From JAKPUX01 sp035353815 (lineage in GTDB: Bacteria > Zhuqueibacterota > Zhuqueibacteria > Residuimicrobiales > Residuimicrobiaceae), in assembly GCA_035353815.1 (NCBI GenBank), contig DAOQAG010000003.1, forward strand, positions 1 through 64,000: a stretch of 64,000 nt of DNA, in the 5' to 3' direction. The notes under the pieces were generated by a model. The model did no database searches. It saw nothing but the letters and a program-made list of their open reading frames with translations, and was not told the DNA's origin. Every line of letters starts with the position of its first letter. Within the stretch, counting starts at the first letter, position 1. A program made the translations under genes and the position numbers. This document shows, piece after piece, positions 26,633 to 34,648 of the stretch.

Positions 26633-26768
26633 CCCCATCCCGGTACAGCGGCCCGGGATGGGGCGAAAATTCTCAGCCGTGGCGGCGTTCTAACGCTCTG
26701 TTGGCAGAGCCAGCCTGCACAAGACGACGCGGATGGGCGAAAATCCTCAACGGTGGTGAGAAGTTCTA
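26633..26768. repeat. duplicated 3'-flank of the M14 gene with hairpin
   Basis: CCCCATCCCGG and CCGGGATGGGG (26633-26663) form a second hairpin. From there a segment containing GGCGAAAATTCTCAGCCGTGG (from 26662) recurs as GGCGAAAATCCTCAACGGTGG (from 26736), an offset of 74 nt. The second copy runs into the stop codon of the M14 gene and the first copy also has CTA at the matching place, so the sequence just past the stop appears to be duplicated. Confidence 0.65.
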
Positions 26769-28442
26769 CCGCGGCCAGCGGCACCAGGGCGCCAGCGGCA
26801 AATCCTGCTCCGCCACGATGCGATAGAGCGCGTAATAATTGCCCGCCTCCGGCACCAGGTGAAACTTCCAGTACCGGATCAGGCCATAATCCGACTGCGG
26901 CTCGAGCAGGCAGGGGAGCAGCTGCGCCGCCGGCTGGCGGCAGGGGATGTAAATGTCACCCTTGCGGCAAAGCAGGGCAAGCGGCCGCGCCTCTACCTGC
27001 AGGCTCTCCGGGGCCACATAATCGAACCGCGACGGCACTACCTTTTGCGTCCAATACCCCTCAGCCTTGACCTCGGCGTCGCGCGTAAACATCATCATTT
27101 CGATGTCATGCAGGCGCAGGGCCGCGATCACCGCGGCCTGCGCAGCCGGAATGACATAACCGAGCGGTCGGGCGACACTGAGCGTCGGCACCACCGCAGG
27201 ATACCACTCCTTCTCGATCCGCTCCCCCAGCTCCGGACCCGCCGCGTCGGACAGGGGCTCGAGATCCTCCTCCGCGATCCGCTCCCCCGCCTTTTTGTCC
27301 ACCTTGAGCACCCGATCCTTTCGTTTCTCCTCACGAAACTCGCGCAGCCGCAGCTCGGGCTGGGCCGGATCGCGCCGGTAGGCCATCTGCAAATGAACCT
27401 CACCGAAGGCGCCCTCCCCGGCCAGAAGCTGCTGGCGCAGGGTGCGCACCCGGGAGGCCATCTCCGGCCCATGCGCCGCGACCGTTTTAATGAAGGCCCG
27501 GATGGAGCGGCCCTGATAGCGGGTACGCGCGGCCAGGGTGGCGAGATCGTGCCGCGAAGCCCCCTCCTGAATGAAGGAGAAGGTCTGGTAGATCCCCAGG
27601 CTGTTGCGCCCGTCGTTGAGGTCGGAGGTGCTGCGCCGCGTGATCTGCGGCCAGCGCGCCAGCTCCTCGCGGGTGAAATCGGCCCCGGAGGCGTCGCTCG
27701 GCATGTTCTCCGAGGTGACGAGATACTCGTGAAAGGTGATCTTGTCCCTGGCCAGGGTCGCTGCCACCTCGGTGAGGATGACCTGGCGCGAATACGACTC
27801 GATGGCGGGATCGACATTGACATTGGAGACACAGCCCACGGTGACTTGGTAATAATCGTCGCCGCGCTCGTGCACATCGAGGGTCACTTCGGGCATCCAG
27901 GCGCGGAAGACGCGGTGGATCGCCTGCACCCCCTCGCTCTCCATCTTGATATGATCGCGGTTCATGTCGAGACCGAGCTCGTTGACCCGCCGGTCCTTGT
28001 GGTTGCCCCAGGGATTGGCCTGGGGAATGATGAGAAAATTGGCCTTTTGCAGCAGCGGCTGCAGGTCGCCGAGCGCGAGGTCGCGCAGCAGGGCGAGCGC
28101 CGCCTCCTTGCCCGACTGCTCGCTGCCATGCTGCGAGGCGGTGATCAGAATGGTGATCCTGCTGCGGTCGAGTTGCTCCGGCCGGCTGGCCCCCGCAGCG
28201 GTGACCACGCACAGCAGCAGGCTTTCGGCGGCATACTCTTCCACCGGACGCGTCTTGCCGATCTCCATCACTTGCACGGTTTTGCAGCGGGCGGTGAGTA
28301 GAGTCAGAAACTGCAGGATCTGATCGTGTTGGGTATAGCGGGAGAAGCCGTTCGCCTCACCCGGGGTGGGAAGCTCCTGGGCTGGGGCCGCTGCGAAAGC
28401 CGCGAGGCAAGAGAGGACGGTGAGCAGAATCCGCTTCAGCAT
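26766..28442 (-). CDS. M14-family zinc carboxypeptidase, exported
   Basis: A 558-residue exported peptidase with a signal peptide (LSCLAAFAAAPAQ). The M14 zinc ligands appear as SQHGSEQSGKE (His and Glu, about 114-124) and TLDVHERG (His, about 194-201), with NPWGNHKDRRVNELGLDMNRDH carrying the substrate-binding Asn-Arg. A downstream catalytic glutamate is plausible around FSFIQEGAS. It is longer than typical pancreatic-type carboxypeptidases; the C-terminal ~200 residues are unassigned. Start ATG has AAAGGATG upstream. Only 3 bp separate the racemase stop from its start, so they are one operon. Confidence 0.88.
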   Translation of the reverse strand: MLKRILLTVLSCLAAFAAAPAQELPTPGEANGFSRYTQHDQILQFLTLLTARCKTVQVMEIGKTRPVEEYAAESLLLCVVTAAGASRPEQLDRSRITILITASQHGSEQSGKEAALALLRDLALGDLQPLLQKANFLIIPQANPWGNHKDRRVNELGLDMNRDHIKMESEGVQAIHRVFRAWMPEVTLDVHERGDDYYQVTVGCVSNVNVDPAIESYSRQVILTEVAATLARDKITFHEYLVTSENMPSDASGADFTREELARWPQITRRSTSDLNDGRNSLGIYQTFSFIQEGASRHDLATLAARTRYQGRSIRAFIKTVAAHGPEMASRVRTLRQQLLAGEGAFGEVHLQMAYRRDPAQPELRLREFREEKRKDRVLKVDKKAGERIAEEDLEPLSDAAGPELGERIEKEWYPAVVPTLSVARPLGYVIPAAQAAVIAALRLHDIEMMMFTRDAEVKAEGYWTQKVVPSRFDYVAPESLQVEARPLALLCRKGDIYIPCRQPAAQLLPCLLEPQSDYGLIRYWKFHLVPEAGNYYALYRIVAEQDLPLAPWCRWPR

Positions 28443-28445
28443 GGG

Positions 28446-29582
28446 TCATCCTTTGTGTTCATACAGGCGTTCCTGGGCGATGGTATACCGGGCGAGGCGC
28501 CCGGCGGGAATCTCGACGCCGATGCCCGCCCCGGGGGGGATGTCGATGCCGCCTTGGGCGTCCAGCACCACGGGAGGATCGGCGATGTCCTCATGAAAAT
28601 AGCGGCTGGTCTCCGAGGTGTCGCCCGGCAGGATGAAACCCGGGGCGGTCTGGAGATGGATATTGACCGCGCGGCCGATGCCGGTCTCGTCCATGCCCCC
28701 CGACCAGACCGGGATGGAGCGGCGGGCGGCGAGCTCCGCCATGGCCAGGGCTTCGATCAGGCCGCCGACCCGTCCCTGCTTGATGTTGATGATGCGGCAC
28801 GCCCCGAGCTCGAGGGCGGTCCTGGCGTCGTCGAGGCTGTGGATCGACTCATCCAGGCAGAGGGGCGTAGCGAGCTGCTGCTGGAGCAGCGCGTGCTGGT
28901 AAATATCCGAATAGGAGAGGGGCTGCTCGATCATCATCAGATTAAAGGCGTCGAGCTCGCGCAGCCGGGCCGCGTCGGCCAGGGTATAGTCCCCGTTGGC
29001 ATCGGCCATCAGCTGGATCTCCGGAAAGCGCTTGCGCACGGCCGCGACCCATTCGATGTCCTGGCCCTTTTTGATCTTCATCTTGACCCGGTGGTATTTC
29101 TTGGCGACCGCCTCCGTGACCGCCTCGAGCAGTTTGTCCGGGGTTTCCTGCAAGCCCAGGCTGATGCCGGACATGATCTTGCGCGCCGGCAAGCCGAGGA
29201 ACTCGTGCAGCTTTTTCCCCTGCTGTTTGGCGAGCAGGTCGATCACCGCATTTTCGAGGGTCGCCTTGGCCATCTCGTTGCCGCGCACCTTGTGCATTTG
29301 CCCGCTCAAATCGGCCAAGGTCATGCCGGGCTCGAGCAGGGGCAGGAGAAAGGTCTGGATGATGTAACGGCAGGAGGCGGTGGTCTCCGGGGCGTAAAAG
29401 GGATCCGGATCGGCGACGCATTCGCCCCAGCCGGTGACGCCGCCGGCCTCCACCTTGAGCAGCAGCGCCTCCTTGCAGGACCAGGCATAGGAGCTGATAG
29501 CGAAGGGGTGCAGAAAGGGCAGCCGCACCGTCAGCAGGTCGATGCGGTCGATCGGTCCGATGGGTGTCTGAAGAAATTTCAT
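28446..29582 (-). CDS. enolase-superfamily N-succinylamino-acid racemase / o-succinylbenzoate synthase
   Basis: A 378-residue muconate-lactonising-subgroup enzyme. The catalytic Lys pair HRVKMKIKK (Lys167-x-Lys169), metal ligands Asp194 (MADANGDY), Glu219 (MIEQPL) and Asp244 (CLDESIH), and Lys268 (NIKQGRVGG) are all present. The late block SGGMDETGIGRAVNIHLQ and LPGDTSETSRYF is that of the NSAR/OSBS group rather than dipeptide epimerases. No menaquinone genes adjoin; instead it is operonic with an M14 carboxypeptidase and downstream of the GH26 gene on the same strand. Amino-acid racemase activity is therefore at least as likely as MenC activity. Confidence 0.85.
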   Translation of the reverse strand: MKFLQTPIGPIDRIDLLTVRLPFLHPFAISSYAWSCKEALLLKVEAGGVTGWGECVADPDPFYAPETTASCRYIIQTFLLPLLEPGMTLADLSGQMHKVRGNEMAKATLENAVIDLLAKQQGKKLHEFLGLPARKIMSGISLGLQETPDKLLEAVTEAVAKKYHRVKMKIKKGQDIEWVAAVRKRFPEIQLMADANGDYTLADAARLRELDAFNLMMIEQPLSYSDIYQHALLQQQLATPLCLDESIHSLDDARTALELGACRIINIKQGRVGGLIEALAMAELAARRSIPVWSGGMDETGIGRAVNIHLQTAPGFILPGDTSETSRYFHEDIADPPVVLDAQGGIDIPPGAGIGVEIPAGRLARYTIAQERLYEHKG

Positions 29583-29623
29583 ACTGTTCCCCGATCAAGA
29601 GTACGCGGAGGTCTGGTGCCCGG

Positions 29624-30766
29624 TCACTGGTACATCGCCGGCAGGTCTTTTTCAAAAAGGGTGAAGGGATTCTGATAAAAGAGGATAAAATCGGCGGCGC
29701 TGACCTGGCCCTTGTAGGGCGCCCAATACTGCGAGGTGCCGGCATTGCGCCAGACCAGGGCCCACGCGGTTTTTTTCGCCTGCGCGTTGTATTGCACGGC
29801 CGCGAGCAGATACTGGGTCCACCAGTCGCTGATCGGCACATTCTGGATGCCGACCTCGGTGAGGGCGGCGATCTTGCCGCGCGCCTCCGCCATCGTCGCC
29901 ACCACGGCCAGGGCATTGCCGAGATGGCTGACGCGGGACTTGTCGGTCAGAAGATAATAGTCCATGCCGAGAATATCGACCCAGTCATCGCCGGGGTAGC
30001 GCGCCAGATATCCGGACTCGCTGCTGACCTCTTGCGGAGAGATGCAATAGAGGAGGTGATGCACGCCCTTGGTATCGCGCAGGTAGCGCACGGTCATCTG
30101 CCACAAGGCGTTGTACTCGGCCGGGGTGCAGGCCGAAGAACCCCACCAGGGCCAGTCATGGTTATGTTCATGATAGGGCCGCAGGATGACCGGGATGGCG
30201 GTGCCGTCAAAGGATTTGAGATCCTGCAAAAAGGCCGCGATTTTGTCGAGGATCTGCAGATAGGCAGCATGATGAGATTGACCGGGGAGGATATATTTGA
30301 CCGCGGGCGAGTTGTCCCAGGCATTGCCGCCGCTCACCGGATTATCAAGATGCATGCTGATGGTATTGATGCCGCCGCGCTCATAGGCCTGCTTGATCCA
30401 GATCTTCATGGCATCAAAGTAGACCCCGTCGACGTTTTTCTCGTTCTGGATATCGCCGATATCCCAGCCGTAGACGGCGGGATAATCCCCGCACACCTCC
30501 TTGACGTCGGAGCGGCCATACTCCGCCCACCAGCCGACGCCGTAGGCGAGATCTTCCTGATGGCCGAAGAGAAGGTAGGTCTGGGCCAGGATTCGCAGAT
30601 TTTTAAAGAGCGCGACGGTCTCGGCGGTGGCGAGCGAGTCGACGAGCAGGGTGTTTGTCACCACCGGGGTGACCTTTTCCGGGCCGTTCGTGGACTCTTT
30701 TTTGCCGCAGGCGGAGGAGAGGGCGACAAAGAGCATCATGACCGCAGTGAATTTTAATCGATGCAT
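29624..30766 (-). CDS. GH26 family glycoside hydrolase lipoprotein (mannanase-like)
   Basis: A 380-residue enzyme with a lipobox at ALSSAC (Cys20). The TIM barrel shows the GH26 acid/base block RPYHEHNHDWPWWG (Glu200) and the nucleophile in ALTEVGI (Glu304), with HLDNPVSGG and SPQEV also typical. GH26 enzymes are mainly endo-beta-1,4-mannanases, with a few beta-1,3-xylanases and lichenases. The ATG at 30766 has GGAAAGG upstream; a longer form would run into array B and is unlikely. It sits 41 bp upstream of the racemase gene on the same strand and is probably the first gene of that transcript. Confidence 0.92.
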   Translation of the reverse strand: MHRLKFTAVMMLFVALSSACGKKESTNGPEKVTPVVTNTLLVDSLATAETVALFKNLRILAQTYLLFGHQEDLAYGVGWWAEYGRSDVKEVCGDYPAVYGWDIGDIQNEKNVDGVYFDAMKIWIKQAYERGGINTISMHLDNPVSGGNAWDNSPAVKYILPGQSHHAAYLQILDKIAAFLQDLKSFDGTAIPVILRPYHEHNHDWPWWGSSACTPAEYNALWQMTVRYLRDTKGVHHLLYCISPQEVSSESGYLARYPGDDWVDILGMDYYLLTDKSRVSHLGNALAVVATMAEARGKIAALTEVGIQNVPISDWWTQYLLAAVQYNAQAKKTAWALVWRNAGTSQYWAPYKGQVSAADFILFYQNPFTLFEKDLPAMYQ

Positions 30767-30796
30767 GGCGAAACCTTTCCTTATTAATGACCCCCC

Positions 30797-30826
30797 AATA
30801 TAGCCATGCACAGAGCTTAAAATCAA
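30797..30826 (-). promoter_or_regulatory. promoter of the GH26-racemase-M14 operon
   Basis: Minus-strand TTGATT (30821-30826) and TATATT (30797-30802) with an 18-bp spacer. The -35 overlaps the left direct repeat bounding array B. Confidence 0.6.
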
Positions 30827-31325
30827 GGAGAATTCGCGTGCAGAATACCCCCGAAATCTCGCACCCACCTGACACGGTGCCGGCCCCAGGTTACCTCCTT
30901 AAAATCTCGTACCCAACCGACGCTCTGCCGGCCCCAGGTTACATCCTTAAAATCTCGCACCCACCCGACACTGCGCCGGCCCCAGGTTACCTCCTTAAAA
31001 TCTCGTACCCACCTGACGCTGCGCTGAACCCAGGGTACATCCTTAAAATCTCGCACCCATCTCGGCGCTGCGCCGGCCCCAGGTTACATCCTTAAAATCT
31101 CGTACCCACCCGACGCTGCGCCGGCCCCAGGTTACNNNNNNNNNNNNNNNNNNNNNNNNNNNNNNNNNNNNNNNNNNNNNNNNNNNNNNNNNNNNNNNNN
31201 NNNNNNNNNNNNNNNNNNNNNNNNNNNNNNNNNNNTCCTTAAAATCTCGTACCCACCCGACGCTGCGCCGGCCCCAGGTTACATTTGGGTGCGACCCGGA
31301 GTTCAAGGGAGATCAAGGAGAATTC
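30822..31325. repeat. array B: 48-bp tandem repeats bounded by direct repeats
   Basis: Units start at 30853, 30901, 30949, 30997, 31045, 31094, (gap) and 31241, a spacing of 48 bp with one of 49. Each contains AAAATCTCGYACCCACCYGA followed by a GC-rich part ending GGCCCCAGGTTAC. The region is bounded by a perfect 14-bp direct repeat ATCAAGGAGAATTC (30822-30835 and 31312-31325). Near the right end TGGGTGCGA (31285-31293) is an inverted copy of the unit core TCGCACCCA. Both neighbouring genes are transcribed away from it. Not CRISPR: there are no unique spacers. Confidence 0.85.
31136..31235. other. assembly gap (100 N) inside array B
   Basis: Placeholder gap inside the 48-bp repeats; the true copy number is unknown. 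Confidence 0.97.
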
Positions 31326-31327
31326 AG

Positions 31328-31356
31328 TTGAAAAATTGACGCCGCTTCGCTAACTT
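31328..31356 (+). promoter_or_regulatory. possible promoter of the glycosyltransferase gene
   Basis: TTGAAA (31328-31333), a 17-bp spacer and TAACTT (31351-31356), directly after the right direct repeat of array B. The -10 is weak. Confidence 0.4.
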
Positions 31357-31391
31357 GTCTGAAACAACCGTGGAGTCCGGATCCTGATCGC

Positions 31392-32624
31392 ATGAATATT
31401 CTTTATATTACCCAGTATTTTCCACCTGAGGTCGGCGCCACGCAGAACCGCGCCTTCGAAATGGCCGCCAATCTGGTGCGCCTCGGCCACACGGTCACGG
31501 TCCTAACCGAATTCCCCAACCACCCGCGTGGCATCATCCCGCCCGAATATCACCGCCGCTGGTATGTGAAGGACGAGCTCGAGGGCATTCGCGTGATCCG
31601 CGTCTGGGTCTTCGCCCGCCCGGTCAAGACCTTTTTCACCCGTATGGGCTTCTATCTCTCCTTCATGGCCAATGCGGCCCTGGTCGGCACCCTGGTCCGC
31701 GGCCGCTACGATATCATCTATGCCACCTCGCCGCCCTATTTCGTCGGCGTCACCGGACTCTGGTTGAGCCTGGTCAAGCGGGCCCGCTTCGTCTATGAAG
31801 TGCGCGACCTCTGGATCAAGTCCGCCGCCGAACTCGGCGAGCTCAGCAATCCCCGCATCCTGAAAATGGCGGGATGGCTCGACCAGCTTTATTACCGCCA
31901 CGCCCGGCGCGTCATCGCCGTCACCCGCGGCATCTACGACGACCTGGCCGCCCAGGGTCTCGCTGCCAAATTGCACCTGATCTACAACGGCACCAACTGC
32001 GAGCAACTCTACGACCACGGCGATGGCAAACGCCGAGAACTGGGCTGGGAGAACAAATTTGTCGTAATGTACGCCGGCGTCCTCGGCATCGCCCAGGGGC
32101 TGGAAGAGATCTGCCGGGTGATCGAGATCCTCAAAGCAGATCCCGCCATCCTCTTCGCCTTCATCGGCGAGGGACCGCTCAAGCAGCAACTCCTCACCCT
32201 GCAGGAGAACCGCGGACTGACCAACCTTCACTTCATCGGCGAGATTCCGCGCGAGGAGATCGCCGCCTGGCTTTCAGCCGCCGACTGCTGCCTGGTGCCG
32301 CTCAAGAAACGTGAGACCTTCCGCGGCGCACTGCCCTCCAAAATGTTCGACGTCATGGCCTGCAGCCGCCCGCTGTTGCTCAGCGTCGACGGCGAGGCGC
32401 GCGCCCTGGTGGAAAAGATCGGCGCCGGCCTTTATATCGAACCCGAAAATGATGCCGAGCTGCAGCGCGCCATCCTCACCCTCAAGGCCGATCCGGCGCT
32501 CTGCAAGCAGATGGGCGCAGCCGGCCGGAGTTTCGTCGAGCACAACTTCTCCCGCCGCCAGGCGGCCCTGGAGCTGGAAAAGGTGCTCCAGGAGGTGATG
32601 AACGAATCGAGGAGATCCCCATGA
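31392..32624 (+). CDS. GT4-family glycosyltransferase (WbuB-like)
   Basis: A 410-residue GT-B glycosyltransferase. The N-terminal Rossmann half begins ILYITQYFPPEVGATQNR, typical of WbuB-like family 4 enzymes. The C-terminal half carries VVMYAGVLGIAQGLEEI, the donor-binding FIGEGPLKQQL and the ALPSKMFDVMACSRPLLLS block with the acidic/PxK pattern used for nucleotide-sugar binding. Such enzymes add sugars during surface polysaccharide or lipid-glycan synthesis at the inner membrane. The stop TGA overlaps the next gene's ATG (ATGA), a sign of translational coupling. Its RBS is weak. The link to the C69 peptidase is unexplained. Confidence 0.9.
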   Translation: MNILYITQYFPPEVGATQNRAFEMAANLVRLGHTVTVLTEFPNHPRGIIPPEYHRRWYVKDELEGIRVIRVWVFARPVKTFFTRMGFYLSFMANAALVGTLVRGRYDIIYATSPPYFVGVTGLWLSLVKRARFVYEVRDLWIKSAAELGELSNPRILKMAGWLDQLYYRHARRVIAVTRGIYDDLAAQGLAAKLHLIYNGTNCEQLYDHGDGKRRELGWENKFVVMYAGVLGIAQGLEEICRVIEILKADPAILFAFIGEGPLKQQLLTLQENRGLTNLHFIGEIPREEIAAWLSAADCCLVPLKKRETFRGALPSKMFDVMACSRPLLLSVDGEARALVEKIGAGLYIEPENDAELQRAILTLKADPALCKQMGAAGRSFVEHNFSRRQAALELEKVLQEVMNESRRSP

Positions 32625-34258
32625 AAATCAGCCCGTGGCTGCTTTGCACCGCCCTGATCCTGGGTACCGCATTTCCCTCCCCTGCCTGCACCATCATCGC
32701 CGCCGGCAAAAAAGCCACGGCGGACGGCTCGGTGATCCTCTCCCATACCGATACCGGCCCGGATTCGCGCCTCCGCGTTGTTCCCGGCCGGAGCTTTCCG
32801 GCCGGCGCTCTGGCCCCCGTATACTGGGGCATCCAGGATCCCGCCCAGTCGCTCGATCATCCGGCCGAAATCCTCGGCTATATCCCCCAGGTCCCGCAAA
32901 CCTTCACCTATATCCGTTCCGCCTATTCGCATATCAACGCGCACCAGCTCGGCATCGCCGAGAGCACGATCAGCCAGCGGCCGGAACTGGTCAATGAAAA
33001 GGGCAAGTGCGAGCAGATCATGACCATCGAGATGGCGCAGATCTTCGCCCTCGAGCGCTGCGGCAGCGCCCGCGCGGCCGTGCGTCTCATCGGCGATCTG
33101 ATGACCACCTGGGGCTTTCTCTGCTCTGCCGGCGATGGCGGCGAGGCCCTCTGCATCGGCGACACCGCCGAGGTCTGGGTTTTCGAGGTCATTGGCGTCG
33201 GGCCAGACTGGAAAAAAGCCAGCGGCCAGCCCGGCGCCATCTGGGCCGCCGCGCGCCTCGGCGACGATCAGGCCACCATGATCCCCAACTGGAGCATTAT
33301 CAAGGAGATCGATCCGGCCGACACGCAGCGTTTCATGGTTTCCGCCAACTACCAGAGTGCAGCCGTCGAACGCGGCTGGTACGATCCCGCAGCCGGAAAG
33401 CCCTTCATCTGGCAGGAGGTTTATACCCCCCTGCCCCAGGAGTACGCCACGGGCCGCTTCTGGCTCTTCTACAGCACCTTCGCGCCCAACCTCTATCCCT
33501 GGCCGGACCGCTCGATGGGCAGCGATCCCTTCAAGAACCTCAATCCCTACATGCAATACGTCGAACCCCTCTCGATTTATCCCTTCTCCGCCAGGCCGGA
33601 GCACAAAATCTCCGTCCGCGAGGTGATCGCTTTCCAGCGCTCGGTCTTCGAGGGCACCATCTATGACATGACCAACGATCCCAACTGGCTGGTCCCCGAC
33701 GGCAAGGGCGGGTACAGTAAAAGCCCCCTGGCGACGCCCTTTCCCGGCCGCGATCTGCGCGCTCTGCTCAGGCTGACCAACCGCCGGCCGGTCGCCCGCC
33801 ATCGCGGCCATTACGGCATGGTCCTGCAGCTGCGCGGCTGGCTGCCGGATCCGATCGGCGGGCTCTACTGGGTCTACCTCGACAACCCCTATTTCAGTCC
33901 CTATGTGCCGATCTACGCCGGCGTCACCGGGACGGCCGCCAGCTATCAGATCTATGATCCGGAAAAGTACAGCGACGCCTCAGCGCGCTGGACCATCGAT
34001 ATGGTCGACAATCTCGCGGGCCTCTGTTTCCAGCGGGCCATCGAGGATGTGCGCGCTGTGCGGGATCCCTGGGAGGCAGCGAATTTTGCACGACAGGATT
34101 CGATCGAGACCGCAGCGGTCCAGCTCTACGCCAAAAGCCCGAAAAAAGCGGCGGAATTTTTAACGCGCTACTGCGTCGATCTGCAGGAGCAGGTCCCGGG
34201 GATGTACATCGGACTGCGCAACACCCTGATCACGAGATATACCAACAACCGGGAGTAG
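32621..34258 (+). CDS. C69-family dipeptidase (Ntn hydrolase), exported
   Basis: A 545-residue dipeptidase. Removal of the signal peptide at PSPA would expose Cys23 of CTIIAAGKKATADGSV, the N-terminal nucleophile expected for peptidase family C69 (PepD-like Ntn hydrolases); the following xGSV is conserved. Later blocks such as ERCGSARAAVRLIGDLM and CIGDTAEVWVFEVIG are also typical. It should act in the periplasm or outside on dipeptides or small peptides. The start overlaps the glycosyltransferase stop by 4 bp and AGGAG lies 7 nt upstream. A strong plus-strand terminator follows about 335 bp downstream. Confidence 0.9.
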   Translation: MKISPWLLCTALILGTAFPSPACTIIAAGKKATADGSVILSHTDTGPDSRLRVVPGRSFPAGALAPVYWGIQDPAQSLDHPAEILGYIPQVPQTFTYIRSAYSHINAHQLGIAESTISQRPELVNEKGKCEQIMTIEMAQIFALERCGSARAAVRLIGDLMTTWGFLCSAGDGGEALCIGDTAEVWVFEVIGVGPDWKKASGQPGAIWAAARLGDDQATMIPNWSIIKEIDPADTQRFMVSANYQSAAVERGWYDPAAGKPFIWQEVYTPLPQEYATGRFWLFYSTFAPNLYPWPDRSMGSDPFKNLNPYMQYVEPLSIYPFSARPEHKISVREVIAFQRSVFEGTIYDMTNDPNWLVPDGKGGYSKSPLATPFPGRDLRALLRLTNRRPVARHRGHYGMVLQLRGWLPDPIGGLYWVYLDNPYFSPYVPIYAGVTGTAASYQIYDPEKYSDASARWTIDMVDNLAGLCFQRAIEDVRAVRDPWEAANFARQDSIETAAVQLYAKSPKKAAEFLTRYCVDLQEQVPGMYIGLRNTLITRYTNNRE

Positions 34259-34592
34259 CTCCGCCTCCCGGCCGCAGCGGTGCGACTGGTGCAGATCCCG
34301 TGCTTCATCCCCCTGCGGACACCTCTCTGCACCCGCGATTGCAGGAAGCGCTTGTGCGCCCCGCATGATGACGCAGGCCACACGCAAGCAGCCGGCCCCC
34401 TTTCTCAACCGCTGCATCGGTCGCGCTGGCCGCACATGGCCACGCGCGAGCGGCGATTCTCGTCCCACAATTTGCTTTTTTTCTGCAAGATTTTCCAGCG
34501 CGAGGTGTTCAATTCATGCGGTCTTCCCCACAAGGCAGCAAAAACGCCGCACGGCACTCCTGATCCTGGCAGGAGGCATTGCGGCGCGCAAG
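34259..34592 (+). other. gene-free structured region before a terminator; possible small RNA or 3' UTR
   Basis: No credible ORF. Just before the terminator, GCCGCA ... TGCGGC encloses CTCCTG ... CAGGAG (about 34549-34585), a well-formed two-part hairpin. The region ends at a textbook plus-strand terminator 335 bp from the C69 stop, which is long for a plain 3' UTR. It does not match SRP RNA, tmRNA or RNase P as far as I can see. Confidence 0.35.
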
Positions 34593-34624
34593 GCAGAGGT
34601 TTTCCCAAACCTCTGCTTTTTTTT
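34593..34624 (+). terminator. strong rho-independent terminator
   Basis: GCAGAGGTTT pairs with AAACCTCTGC around a TCCC loop and is followed by eight T. It terminates plus-strand transcription from the C69 gene or from a small RNA. Confidence 0.92.
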
Positions 34625-34648
34625 GGTCCGCCCCTTGTCGGGCTGATA

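Noticed and set aside
30853..31290. Open reading frames through array B
   Set aside because: The 16-residue repeats arise because 48 is a multiple of three; a 49-bp unit breaks the frame and there is no RBS.
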